Shown here one piece after another: positions 32,864 to 47,500 of a DNA stretch of 64,000 nt. Numbering within the stretch: the stretch's first letter is position 1; each line of letters begins with the position of its first letter. The notes beneath the pieces are model-generated. The model made no database searches. It was not told where the DNA came from and saw nothing but the letters and a program-made list of their open reading frames with translations. The translations under genes were made by a program, and so were the position numbers. The DNA is from Apostichopus japonicus (taxonomy: Eukaryota; Echinodermata; Holothuroidea; Aspidochirotida; Stichopodidae): assembly GCF_037975245.1 (NCBI RefSeq), contig NC_092582.1, positions 2,848,501-2,912,500 on the forward strand, written 5' to 3'.

Positions 32864-35800
32864 ACATATCATTTATATAAATGTGTACATAAATATACAT
32901 ATCTGCCATTTTTCAAGTAACCAAGCCTAAGTATACACTGGTGCAGACATTGTTTACAAAATACATGTGTGTAGGTAAGTTCGTGAAAAAAAACTATAAT
33001 TATTACGCAGGGACTAATGAAAAAGTACCACAAATTATCCTTCCTATTTGCGCATTACAAACACAGATATAGTCAGAACGTTTTTGAAGGTTTATATACA
33101 CAATATGGTCCTTGTATCAGGGACAATAGTCTGTGTATATATATAGATTATTATTATTGTTATTATTATCGTAGACTATGTATATAATGTACTCGTTGGC
33201 GGGATGCCAGTATTCTATGTTATTGTTAAGATGCATGGTATATAGCTCTTTGGCTGGATGCCAGTATATGTATTGGCAATCTTGCTTGATATATGTTGTA
33301 GAAGCTACCCTAATCTCTCAATTGAAGAGATTCATCTTATGCAGCAGACACTGCTCAAATAGACACATTAGGATTGCAGTCTCTCCCTAGAGCAATTTCA
33401 TGTGTGGTTACTAGGCAACGGGTTTGCGCATGTGTGACGCGTCGATTACAGACAGAGCCGACGGGTGATCTAGAAATATTCTTCCGTAGAGAAATATGTG
33501 TTTGAAGAGAAATTTAAACCAGCAAAAAAAAAATGAAAAACGAAAAGAAGAATCGATCTCATTTTAGGTACATAGAATTTCTCAACAAGTTGTGATCTTG
33601 TGATTATTAACGTGCGTGATTTGTATAAAGAAATATTACACCCACGTGATGCCCCTCGTGATTTTACGTATACGGCGGACCGTAATGACGTCAATACTTT
33701 AACTTCTTCGAGTGCGTCAATTCTACTTTTGCCGGAATCGAGGTATTTTAAAAATAGCAGGCAGTATTAACTGCGGACAGCTGCATGGAAAGGGGCCATA
33801 CATCAGTGGATTAAATGCGACTAAATCGTAGTCTGACAAACCTGCCGAAATCAAATTCAAGAGATTGTAATGTGTTGTTAATGTATCCTATGTCGCGGGC
33901 GTAGGTATATAGGAAGTAGCTATCGAGGACAACGGCTCGTGCGTAGACTGGCGGTTCGCAAACTGTGGGGCGCGATCAAAAAGGAGGTGGTATGCGGGAA
34001 TTTACCAGACATCGGAAAATTTAATGTACAGTCTTCGGAGATTCCCTTTGAAAATCGAATAATATTTGTTTTATCAAGTTTATGTAGGCTATATTCAAGG
34101 TGACTTTCATGCATTCTGAATAGATTCTGAGCCGGAATGAGGTGGGGGGGGGGGGTGGGGTTGTTTGGTGTGTCGTGACTCGTGCAAGATGCAAGGTCGC
34201 GGACTGTTGCTGTATAAGCTTTACTGCAGACTATCCACAGTTCAGGGTGTTGTCTCCAATAAAATCTCAAAAATCGGTTAATATCATGTTGTCAACGTTT
34301 GTGCCATCGTGAACGAGATGATGTTTGTAGACAGCCGACTGCCCGTCACCGTCCGCTGGTCATGCAAGCTGCCGGTGGCAACATCATACGGATCTCTGTG
34401 AATCAATGAAACTCCCTCCATCCGGTCTCCAAATCCACTAGTTTGAATTCCACCAATCAGTGAATAGTATGTTTATTCATGAGCATTTTGCGTTTGATCG
34501 CCGTTTTCTACATTTTTGACATGTCCATCGAGTTTTTTACATGCATCAAAATCACAAAACAGCAAATTAAGATATTAGCCAAGTTTTTCCCTGCCAAAAA
34601 CGTTAATTGGCGAGTATTCCACATACAAGTTAATCGCATTCAGTTCCCAAACCCACTAGTTTGAATTCAACCAATCAGAGATGCAGGTTTAGTTATGAGC
34701 CGTTGCTAAAAATAGATTCATGACTTTGCCTTGTTTATAGCTCCATGGTACAACCAAGGAGTTGTTATGCAAGTCCCTGGTACAACTGCCATATAGACTG
34801 TACACAAATCAAGCGTGGTGTTATATTACGTATCTGTCAATGACGTTCGTAGTGTTTAAATATTCATATTATGGGCGAGGTTTATTGGGTTCCCAACGGA
34901 AAATATCTTGGAGAACAACAAAGTTGAAAGTTGCAATTTTTTCGACTTTTATGCCACCATTTGAAGTAAAATATAAATAGATAAGCTAGTTATGTATGTC
35001 GTTATGGCACAGTGGAGTCAGTGAGGTTGAGAAAAATCATAGAAAAGGACGCAAAATGCTGCTTTAAGTTTCCCAGAATGGCTAAAATAATACTTGCTAT
35101 TGGTTTCAGTGAAACATCGTTTGCCAAGTTGCGGTTTCGATTAGTTAGAATAAACCTTCTTTGAGTTCATATAAGGTACATATTATAATATTACTTCGGG
35201 TGGGGCGTGTATAAAATTCCCTTTCTTTATGCACTGACAGTACATGTAATCTAAAGACAAAGCCTATATGCTGACAATGATAAAGGAGAGAAAAGACGCT
35301 TTTGTTTTTCTACGAAGTAATGAATATAAATTCAGAGCACCCAAATAAATACATATATCATTAGAGGGTCTGACTCGATAGTGATGAGGGAAGGGGTGGG
35401 AGGGGTGGAAACTTCGTAAAAAAAAAAACTTGCGCGATCGTGGTGCACGGATGGTGAAACACGTACATGTTTGCTTATAGGAAATTCCTACCAGCCTATA
35501 CACTGCATCTGAAGCAATGACGTAATCACGTGCATACTACCGTCTGTGAGAAGCAGAAGCGACTTGTATACCACCGACATTTTTGACAGTTTCAATCTCA
35601 GAAATTTTGTATCTAAACAAAACACGAAAACAGCTTCTTGAGCCACAAGCAATGGGCCAATAGCTATAGGTTTGACCCAACCAATCACGCAACGACCAGT
35701 AATTGGTGCACGGCGTTCGACGCAGGCAACCACCACCTCTGCGGTTGGTTGGCATAATGCCGAAACTGTTAGCCTGATGGGGCTCATATCCAACCCTATA

Positions 35801-38800
35801 ACATACATACCTGCCAGATAGTCATATTTTGACAGCCGAATGCACATGGAGTAACAGTCGAATAATCGATGAAGTTCGATTATCGCTAGATTTATTTTGA
35901 TCGAATGATAATCCCTTATTGACCCATTTGGCTTTCCGTACTGTCAAAAATGGATTTCAGTGAAAACTACGCCACAGCTTGTCTGGTGTTTGTAGAGGGA
36001 CTCCTTTGATGACAAAAACTTGGCAGCAAAATTTAAAAACCAAAATATAAACAAACTTTTTGCATAAGTTTGACAGTATCGAGTTTTGTCCTTGCATATA
36101 GTAATCACAACGTTTGTGAAAATAGCTTTCTTTCCAGAGTTTCCTTGGTGATATAAATTTGGAGAAGTAAATCTTCATTGAATTTTGATATCATCAAGAC
36201 TAGCGAGACTTCTGTTTTGTTAACACGAAACTTTTTCATTTAAACATCTTTGAACATTTTCATTTCATTCTTAGACAAAGAGCAGCTTACAGCTAGTAGA
36301 CGACAATGGAGATGAGAACAAAGAACGTGGTAACTGGAGTAACAAGATGGACTTTGTCCTTTCTTGTCTGGGGTATGCCGTTGGTCTCGGAAATGTTTGG
36401 AGATTTCCTTACCTGTGCTATCGTAATGGTGGAGGTGAGCCTTGTCATTGCAAAGTTACGCCTCAAAAGTAACCCTATACGTACGTCTAGAAACAATGGT
36501 GGCCTAAACAGACTATGGTCCAGGAGTTTGGGTTAAATAATAGTGGTATGGGTGTATATAGGGACGCCAGGCGAGGGGGCCGCCGGGAGGGAAACGGGAT
36601 GAATCGAATAAGCTTAAAGCCTAAGGTATATACGTAAGTTTACGACGCAAAAGAAGGAAAACTATAATTCTTAAAGTCCCTCGAAGTTAAGTTTAAGCCT
36701 AACTCAGCAAAGCACGTGTATACGTTTAAAGCAATCTAGGTCCAGCCTAGACTACCTCGTAATTATTGTTTGCGAGGTCTAACGTTCGGGCATATAGTCG
36801 TACAGACAAATTGTCTAGAATCGATTTATATTCAGTCAACCTTAATCCTAGCTGGAAAGTGATAGTCTGATGAAGAATTATTGAGAGCATTGTTAGCCAT
36901 TTTCTGATAGATACAGTACTTAACAAGATTAGTAACGTATAGTAGTATAAATCAAAAACAAGCTTAACTTAGGCACACATCCTTGGTAGACATGCAGTTT
37001 GTAAGAGTTATTCAGATGTTAAATTATATTATATTTCTCATTTCCTTGCAGGTGCCTTCTTGATACCTTATGCCATTATGCTGTTCTTTGCTGGTTTACC
37101 ATTGTTTTTCCTGGAAGTTAGTTTTGGACAATATTCCAGCTTAGGACCTATCACAGCATGGAGGGCTGTTCCTTTAATGAAAGGTAAGAGCTGCTTGAAA
37201 AATTATTCCAAATCTTTATCCCTGAGGTCACTTTCACTCACAATATTCTCAAAGTCACATGTACTTTTGTTGGCACACACAAATATACAGAAACTAAAAA
37301 AATTCCAGCAACAGCTGTGAGAGATATTGATAAACAACGATCTGCAATAGTATGTTTCCACATGGTGTGTGTATAACCCAGCCTAATTATAATAGTATAT
37401 TTCTTGTGTTTGTCTAACACAGCCTAATTATAATAGGATATTTCTGGTGTTTGTTTAATCCAGTCTAATTAAAAGAGTATATTTCTGGTGTTTATATAAT
37501 CCAGCCTAATTATAATAGTATATTTCTGGTGTTTGTTTAATCCAGCCTAATTATAATAGTATATTTCTGGTGTTTGTTTAATCCAGGCTATTTATAGTAG
37601 AAGAAGTAGATTTACTTTGACAAAGGAGCTGTTAGTGTTGATACGACCAAGTCGTAACTAGGGTCAAAGGTGCAAAAGTCACTTGAAACAATATAGAAAG
37701 ATTCTGACAAAATTTAAGAAAATTAGCAAAGCCATGAATATCCATTGGCAAGTGATACACATCACCAAGACCAAGTTTTTTTCATCTCTCAAGACAAGTT
37801 ATAATGGGGCAAGTTGCATTGCTTCAAGAAGTAGGGTACTGTATGATACTACATGTGATGCAGTATTTCTCGGGTTAGGGTTAACCCTAACCATAGGGGT
37901 TTTCCCGGTCCACAAAATACGTCATTCATTGAGCTGTATCATGCATGATGACATTGCTTGACATATTAAACTGTGTACAAAACGGTTCTCTTGAGAAATA
38001 CTGTCACGTGAGGATTGGCCAAGAAGGTTAGCAAAGCCATGAATATGCATTGAAAAGTGATACACGTGGTACAACTTAGAAGTTGGCCACCTGTCTAACT
38101 AACTTGGCATTCATATAAGAGATTAATGTGAACACTTGGAAAGCTCCTTGCCAAGTTGAGTGGCCCCTGCCATTAATACAACTAGTTAATTTAATTGGTT
38201 CCATCCCATTATTTACTCAAATGCTGAAACAGGATCCTGAAATTGGCAAAATACCAAGTAGTATCTACAGCTTATTCCATGGTATTTAAAAAAAAAGAGT
38301 AAGTTGGGACTAGACACATAGTTCGTGCGGCTTATAATTGTTTAAACTAAGCAAACATGAGTGGATACAACATGTATTCATGGATAAAAACTTCTGCTTG
38401 TTATTTGTATTTGTGTCAAAGGTCAGGTTGGTCATTAATTACAAAAAGTGGACCCAATCCAGTGTCACAGAGAGGTATGTTTGTGACATAAATCAGAAAG
38501 CAATACTGTGAATTATTTTTTATAGTATCCGTCAGGTCTCATTTTGAAGCAGATTTGGAGCTGTCCCTCAACTCACGTTAAACTGAACAATTGATTTTTT
38601 TTTTTTATCTCCAACGAACATCACTTTTATTTTCGCTTTTCTTGCAGGACTGGGAGTTTGTCAAATCATTGTAGCATGCTATGTGGGGATCTACTACAAT
38701 GTCATCATCACGTACACCATTTTCTATTTCTTCACGTCGATCGGAGCAATCTTTAGAGGCAAACTGCCTTGGGTAGGCTGTGATAATGACTACAATACCC

Positions 38801-40147
38801 TGAACTGTAGTAGCCTGTTTAATGAATGTATCAGCCGTGCTGGGATCATCACAGACAACGGTACCTGCGTTTCGCTGAAATATCTGACTGAGGACGAACT
38901 ATCGGAGTACAACGTAACTGGTAACCTTGATGATGAGAAATGGAACCTAACCGCCTACTCTGATCCTTTTAGGGCAGCTAGGAAATCCCCCAGTGAGGAA
39001 TATTGGAAGTGAGTGCAGTTTGAAGAAAATAATAATAATAATAATGAAAATAAAATAAATAAAGTGCAGGTTGAATTCTTGCCAACGTTTGATAAACCTG
39101 CCAAGTATTTTGTTGTTGAAAAAGTCTGAAACCTTTTTTTACAGTTGAAGAGGTTGAGTGAAAGGTTATTGAATTTTGTCAAGAAGAGGGAAAACAAGTT
39201 TGGAAAAGATCTGGTCGGTATAATTAACCATGACTCCCCGCCACTAGTTATATTGAATAGGATTACTGTACCAAACTTAATTCTTAGATTCCCTTGAAAG
39301 CAATTGCCAAGTGACTCCTGGTTGTATGGCTGATCTCCATGTAGTCAAGCTGGGCTTACCCAGATAAAATGACACCCCAATTATTCATGTCTTCAAGTTT
39401 ACCTTTTGAGAAGATCAGCATTCCCATCATTCCAGTCAATATGTTATTTTCTGTTTCTTTCCATTTCACTAGAGTATGTAGTACATTTTTATTCCAATGA
39501 AGCAGTGGTAACAGTCGCAATATTTAGATTAGCCACATGTTTCTATGCAGATGCTTTTCTTAAATGAAAGTAAACTTAAACTCACTTTTTTTGTTTTGTT
39601 TCTTCACTGCCCACAGAGTGGCTGTCCTACAGGAGGCTCCCAGTATGAATGATGGCGGAGGTATTGTATGGCAACTAGCTCTCTGTCTCATGGTCGCCTG
39701 GATTATTGTCTTCTTCTGTCTGATTAAGGGCATCAAATCCTCCGGCAAGGTAAATGTCTAATATGAATGGCTTACCTGTCTACACAACACTGAGTGCACT
39801 CTGACTACACAGCTTATTGGTATTTGTATGACCATCCGGTTCTGGTACACATCTCGGGCTGACTCAAACCCAATCTTCCCTCCTTATTATACAAAACAAA
39901 ATGTGTCGTAAATTAGAGCCTCATGGCCTTCAAATCTTTGGAAATATCCTGATCCAACTTCAACTCAACATTGTACTCATACAACTAATAAGTAGAGGAG
40001 GTGTACTTGTGATCCCTTGTTATTAGCAACTTTTCTTTGCCTTTTCTTGAGGTACATGTTGCCTTTGAGTTCTGCATTCACATTGCACCCACCATTTTTC
40101 TTCTTTTTATCTTACTTGCAGTGAAACCAAATATATATATACATATA

Positions 40148-40205
<58 letters not shown>

Positions 40206-40217
40206 TATTCATATATA

Positions 40218-40265
<48 letters not shown>

Positions 40266-41451
40266 TATATATATTTTATGTCTCAGTAACTTCTTTATCA
40301 CTGAAACTAAAAATATGTAATTTTGCAATTTGCTAGGTCTAGCAATATGCATTGAATATTTATGTTTTTACATTAATTTTTATCTTCTTTTCCTTAGGTT
40401 GTTTACTTTACAGCCACCTTCCCGTATGTGGTTCTCTTCATCCTTCTCATTCGTGGTGTGACCTTGCCAGGAGCGATAAGAGGAATACGCTTCTACGTCA
40501 TTCCCAAATTCGAGAGGCTCTCCGATCCTCAGGTAATCAGAATTATCTGTCATACTCTTTTGTGTTAACAAAAGTTAATATTTAAGTCCAGAAAATGTTG
40601 CAATAAAATGACACTATTTTAGTTTGCAGACAATAGTCGGTAACTTTATGAAGGTTTCCTATTTGCTCTTTATCGCCTAGGTGTGGCTTGACGCTGCTAT
40701 CCAGATTTTCTACTCTCTAAGTGCTGCTGGGGGAGGTCTGACAACTCTTGCATCTTACAATAAATTCAAGAACAATGCTTATTTGTAAGTATATTTTGCT
40801 TCATTAGAATACAATGATTTACTCCATCCCTCTCATACACTCTCTATACTACATATGTACTCAAACTTTGGTAACATTTTAGCACCGCCCTCACGCCCCC
40901 CCCCCCATTTGATATGCTTCATCTGAAATAATACGATGTTTGCTGGTAATCTTAATTTTGGAAACAGCTTTGATTACTCATTATATACTCATATACTCCT
41001 CATATTCATGTATAACTGCTAAAGTAATGTATGTTGCTCCATTCATTTTCCTGTGTAGCTTGTGGTCACCATTGCATGTATCAATCGATTGTTTTCTCTC
41101 CGCTTCACAGTGATTCGTTGTTTGTAGCTATTGCCAACTGCTGTACGAGCGTTTTCGCCGGTTTTGTCATCTTCTCAGTCATTGGGTTTATGGCGGAAAC
41201 GTTGGGTAAAGAAGTCGATGATGTAGTAGATCAAGGTAAAGTCATTTTTCATGATTAATTAAGCCAGGAAAGTATGATCACAGCAAGCTATTATCTTGCC
41301 ATCTGTCATGTTCAACTCAAGTATGCAATGTATAAGAACACATGAATGATGAAGTAAAACTCATTGAATATAGTTTGAGTTATGTTTATTCGATTGGGTA
41401 CCAAGTCTGACTCTTTTATACACACACACACACGCACACGAACACCCATAC

Positions 41452-41500
<49 letters not shown>

Positions 41501-44500
41501 GTATGTGTGAAACTAAGTAGAGATAAAATATAGGACAGTTCCTGGTCAATATCGTCCACAACAGGTGGTCAGTATATGTCAATGCAGGGGTCACTGCAGG
41601 AGCCCCTCACATCAAGTTGTCAGCATTAAAGAAGTGTAGTGACATGCATATGGTAGTATATAATAATACATGACGGATATCACAACATCACCTCTCAACT
41701 ACGTTTGGCTCGTTCTTTGCATACATAATAATTATGACTTGTTTACAACCACCCAGTTGAGACAGTTTTTGGAATACTGAACTTGATTGTCCAGCTGGTA
41801 AAGACAGTGATTAATAGTGTGAATATCCTGTTTCTATTGGGTAGGGTTTGGAACTGTTTGTACCATAAGTGTGATTCATTTGAAGCATAATATGAGAGAA
41901 TTAGTATAGACTGGTATTAGCAATTAGAATCAAATAAAGAGTAGGAACTGTTGATACTGTCATTAGGAGTGCTTTTAAGCATAATATGAGATAACAGTAT
42001 AGAGTGGTATTAGCAATTAGAATCAAATAAAGAGTAGGAACTGTTGATACTGTCATTAGGAGTGCTTTTAAGCATAATATGAGATAACAGTATAGAGTGG
42101 TATTAGCAATTAGAATCAAATAAAGAGTAGGAACTGTTGATACTGTCATTAGGAGTGCTTTTAAGCATAATATGAGATAACAGTATAGAGTGGTATTAGC
42201 AATTAGAATCAAATAAAGAGTAGGAACTGTTGATACTGTCATTAGGAGTGCTTTTAAGCATAATATGAGATAACAGTATAGAGTGGTATTAGCAATTAGA
42301 ATCAAATAAAGAGTAGGAACTGTTGATACTGTCGTTAGGAGTGCATTGAAGCATAATATGAGATAACAGTATAGAGTGGTATAATTAGCATTAGAATCAA
42401 GTAAAGAGTAGGAACTGTTGATACTGTCGTTAGGAGTGCATTGAAGCATAATATGAGATAACAGTATAGAGTGGTATTAGCATTAGAATCAAATAAAGAG
42501 TAGGAACTGTTGATACTGTCATTAGGAGTGCTTTGAAGCATAATATAAGAGATCAGTATAGACTGGTATTAGCATTAGAATCAAATAAAGAGTAGGAACT
42601 GTTGATACTGTCATTAGGAGTGCATTGAAGCATAATATGAGATAACAGTATAGAGTGGTATAATTAGCATTAGAATCAAGTAAAGAGTAGGAACTGTTGA
42701 TACTGTCATAAGGAGTGCTTTGAAGCATAATATGAGTAGAACAGTATAGACTGGTATTAGCATTAGAATCAAATAAAGAGTAGAAACTGTTGATACTGTA
42801 AGTGTGAGTGCTTTGAAGAATAATATGAGAGAACAGTATAGAGTGGTATTAGCATTGAAAAAAAAAATTGTCACAATTGGCTGTTAAACGGAAATACACC
42901 GTAAATTAATTCAATTCTATCAGTTTCGCCAACTTCCCGCACCTTTCCAGGTAGTATAACTGCACACGACGTGGACTGTATGTCTCCCGATTTGAACTTG
43001 ATAAAGAAAAGGTTAGCAGGCTGTTGGATCCAACCCCAGTGTGGGGAAGGGGGGAAGGGAGGGGAGGGGCTACTGGATAAATAGGGTTGTTAATTGGTTT
43101 AACCTAGAAAAATCATGTATTCCTCAGTTCACTGGTTCGAATTGGGTTCCAAACTTTCTATTCTATTCAAAGAGTCTGCAATGTGAACCTTGACCCCACT
43201 GTTCATACTCTTTTCCATACTTCTTTGCCTCCATAGGGTTTGGTCTTGCCTTTGTAGCCTACCCAGCAGCAGTGGCCCATATGCCGGGTACCGTCCTGTG
43301 GGCCATTCTGTTCTTCTTTATGTTGATCACATTGGGTTTGGACAGTCAGGTAAGAAGCTTTATCTCTCTCCCTCTTCTCACGCCCAGTGTCCATAGGCGT
43401 AGTAAGCGGGGGGGGGGGGGGGCTGCAGCCCCCCTAACCCAAAATTTTTGTGAAAATTCGGGCAAATATGCTGAGAATATTTCGGGTACAGACTGAAAGA
43501 AAATAATTTGCAATGTGTTTTTCAATGGTTAAACTGATATTATTATGATCATGATATTGTAACGACTTCCCCAATAATTGTAACCAATATGGAAGGGTAA
43601 TAACACAGGATATGATTGTATGTTATTGGCATGCGATGTAAATAACCGATGCATGCCTATATGATATGCACCTTAACATATGTGCGCGCGAAAAATTTTG
43701 GTTATATTTTTCGGGCAAGTCGTTACAGCCCCCCCCCCAAATCAAATTGGGCTCCTATGCCAGTGTCTATAGGATATTTTGTAGAAGAAATATATAGTTC
43801 TACGTTTATCTTTATTTAGTATGTTTTACTTTTAATTTTTAATCATCTCAATAGTTTGCCATCATGGAAAACATCATAACAGCTCTGGTGGATCAATATC
43901 CAACTGTGTTACGACCCAAAAAGAAGTACTTGTTAGGAGGAATCTGCATAGTGATGTTCCTGTTGGGTCTTATCTGTGTCACCAGGGTAAGTAGCTACTC
44001 ATCCAGTCTCACAAACAGTGAGAGGAGCTAAGGGTATTGGTCAGGTGGGGGCGAGACAATGGCGGAGCTAGGGGTATCGGTCAGGGGGGGGCGAGAATGG
44101 TCTATAGAGGGCGCTTTTGACACTATCTAAGTGGAGCGCCACTACAGGTTGGCGCGGAGCGCACAAAAATGTTTTGAGTAAAGATACTCCCTAGATCGCC
44201 GGAAATGACCCTTTCCGGGCCTTGCTAATTTGCAAATAAACGAAGAATAAATAGGTGTCATCGCCATTTTGTCAGAAAATTACACCCACAGAATATGACA
44301 AATGGCAATAGGTAGATGAGAGCGCAATAAAAAAGTCAATAATCGCGAATAAGTAAAAAGTGGTAAATTGATTAAAAGGGCACCAGCAGTCCATTTGAGT
44401 TGGTCAGAGGGGGGCATCCGCCCACCTGACTGTATTGACGCTCCGCCACTGCTCACAAACCAGAGAACTGGAAGACATTTGCCAGCTTCCTCCAGAGTCC

Positions 44501-47500
44501 AAATACCCATCCCCTTTGCGCCGAACAGCTCAGTCATCAGAGGGTCATCGTGGAGTGTGATGCTTTGATCCAGATCTAAACTAAAACTTTGATAGCAGTC
44601 AAGCTAATGAGCTATTCTTGCATAATGTTACTTCAAATGGTGCCGAAAAATTCACAAAATCCACTTGCTTTCAACTTGCTCCCGTTAGTAATTCACTGAG
44701 TGATTTTGCTGTCTCACTAGATGCTTTAATCCTGATCTGAAATAAACTTTGATCGCAGGCAGTCAAGGTCATAAGCTGTTGTTTAAATTCATTAACTCCA
44801 CTTGTGTCAATTCCAATATGTAATTGACTGAGAGATTTTGCTAACTCACAGGATATGCCATCTTGTCTTTAACTGCCTCTGAAAGTAATGTTTGGTACTT
44901 TTCTGCAGTATCTTACTTTTTTTCCCCTTTTTTTTTGCCCGTCAACAGACTGGTGGATATTGGGTGTCGCTGTTAGATTCCTATGGAGCTAGCTTCACTT
45001 ATTTAGTCTATGCTGTCTTGGAATGTGTCGGCATAGCTTGGATGTACGGGGCAAGGAGATTCGTCAATGACATTCGATGCATGGTTGGCGATAGATGGGT
45101 GGATGCTATGGTATTTTACTGGTGGCCATTGAACTGGTGCTGTATCACCCCAGGCCTCATGACGGTGAGTTAGGCTACTTATTATGTATTGAAACAACAC
45201 GATAGGGAATAAAGAATATCATAATAACACCATAGGGAATGATGAATATTAAAATAACACCGTAGGGAATAATGAATATTAAAACATCACTATAGGGAAT
45301 AATGAATATTAGAATAACACTATAGGAAATAATGAATATTAGAACCACACCATAGGGAATAATGAATATTATAAAAACAACACTATAGGGTATTATGAAT
45401 ATTAAAACACATCATAGGGAATAATGAATATTAGACAACACTATAGGGAATGATGAATATTAAAACAACACTATAGGGAATAATGAATATTTAAATTTCG
45501 GGGAAACTGAAAAGCAAATTGCTCATGACAGGCTTCACTACTGCTTTAACATCTTCAGCAAAGAGGTAATTTTAAATCAAGGACACTTGTTCCACCTCTA
45601 TATCAACTGAGTTTGACATTTTGGACCACTTGAATTGTGATGTTTCCTCTAAAATTTAAATCCTCCCCGGTCACATGGTGTAGCTTTGCACCGAAACACA
45701 TGGGGTAGCTTTGTACCCAACCGGTGTAAACTTGGTATTTTGCCAAAGGCAGACATTTTTCAAGTTCAACGATTTTGCTATTGTGGAAAAGAAAGTGGTC
45801 CACTTGAAGCGGATACCAGCTATCTTTTCTACGTCCCTAGAAACTGATCCCCCTGTAATTCACCTCCACACCTCGACGAAGGGATGAAAAATAAATTTAA
45901 TTTTAAAGTTAACTGAATTCCCCCCCCCCCCCACTAATGTACTAAAATTACATTTATTTTTATTCTTAATAAACAAGTTCATGTATGACTTCATGATTAT
46001 TCTTTCTCATACAGTTTGTTTTGATGTTCAACTTCTTTGACTGGTCCAACCCAGAGTACAACGGGCCGTATCCTACCTGGGCAAATGCTATCGGCTACTT
46101 AATGTTCATGCTTGCCCTCATTTGGATCCCTATCAATGCCGTTTACCAGTTTATCATCGCTGATGGTGATCTGTATCAGGTGACTATTTGAATTAAAACC
46201 CTTGGGGAGAGTATTTTCAACACAAATGTGGTTACACATTACCTGGGCTATTTAATAAGAATAATTAAAAAAAATTTAAGCATACTAAAGAAATGACATC
46301 TATTGAGATCATTGTAACCTCCTAAATTGTTTCTAGACATTGATTGTAAAGAGATACATTTAGACGATAAGATGTCGAAGTCAAATGAAATTGTAGCAGT
46401 AACATGCTTATAGAAAGATTGAACATGATTTTGTGACCATTGTTAGACTTTCTAACATAATTTGAGTCATAAATGATGGTTTCTAATCAGCTGGTTGCTT
46501 AAAATTGCAGTTTGTAAAGTTTGCTACAATTCAAAACACAGGAGCATGAAATATTTCAGTTAATGGGGAACTTCAAAGTTTCTATCGAGGGCACTGTTAT
46601 ATCGATCCTATAAAACGTGTTTGATCTTTATACTGTTTGCATGATCTCCAATGACATTGTCTATTTCAATCTATGTGCTAGTTTGTGACAATAACTTTCA
46701 ATAGATCGCGTCTCAATAATTACGCGAATGAAATTGTATACATCATTAGTGATCAACTAGGAATCGCAAGTATAAGTCCAGCATATTTTTGGAGACTTCC
46801 GATACGATATCTATTTTGACGCTCAGAGCTTTGAACTCAGCTTAGCGAATGTGATTGGGAAGCCTTATGATTAGTTGACGATCTGACGTGCGTTAAGTTG
46901 CCATAGAAACGGTCGGCAACATTTCATTGCGTAAATGTTACGAGTGGTAAACAAAATGTGTAAGGACGTGAAGGTAGTTAATATCTCAAAGGCATTCTCA
47001 GTGACTTCAGATATTACAGCTTAGTCAAGTTTCGCAGAACTAGGTAGAGACATCTGTTGAATTAGGGGTATGGTTGGAGATCCATACCCATAATCACAAC
47101 ATCCAGAATGTCTGTTTCTCACAGTAAAACCGTAAGAGATTACACAGGTATGCTTTCATGTTTCTTTAGTAATAACATGAAAGATGCAAACTCTATATCA
47201 ATTAATTTTTCTGATGAGATATCCTCAACCCCTCAACCAAGTATATTAGCTCACACAAGTTATTTGCAAAGAAGAGAGAAATATTAATAATCTGCAAGAA
47301 ACTTGATTTTCAAAGATGTAATGCACTGTAGGAGTGTTAGCTCAGTCTAGGAGTGTTAGCTTAGGGGTTAACTCCGGTGCCTTTCAAACCCAAGTTTGAG
47401 TCACTCCAAGATTAATGTATGTAATAATCATGGACATTAAATATGAATCTAAGAGACTGACTTCGGTCAGCTTGCGGCTTTGATAAGTCAGTACTGTCTT

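Larger units (their letters stand above)
30614..36274 (+). other. SLC6 intron 1 (5.7 kb), repeat-filled
   Basis: Holds two large TA/TATC microsatellite fields, two segmental tandem duplications, a hammerhead-like motif near 32,096 and a direct repeat at 34,420-34,700. I see no exon of another gene. Minus-strand open frames at 35,264-35,847 have no recognisable domain. Confidence 0.7.

Noticed and set aside
32553-32930. Tyr-Ile repeat open frames on both strands
   Set aside because: Pure translation of (TA)n microsatellites.
36306-36536. ATG-started 76-codon frame over SLC6 exon 2
   Set aside because: It is a shadow in another frame; the true frame continues the TM1 signature and matches splice phases.
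41901-42449. 182-codon minus-strand open frame of repeated [13 protein letters not shown]-type units
   Set aside because: It is the translation of a 93-bp minisatellite whose period is a multiple of three; there is no start context, domain or splice support.
46901-46914. GTTGCCATAGAAAC, an RFX X-box-like word in SLC6 intron 12
   Set aside because: A single 14-base match in a long intron is within chance expectation; a similar loose match occurs near 33,406.
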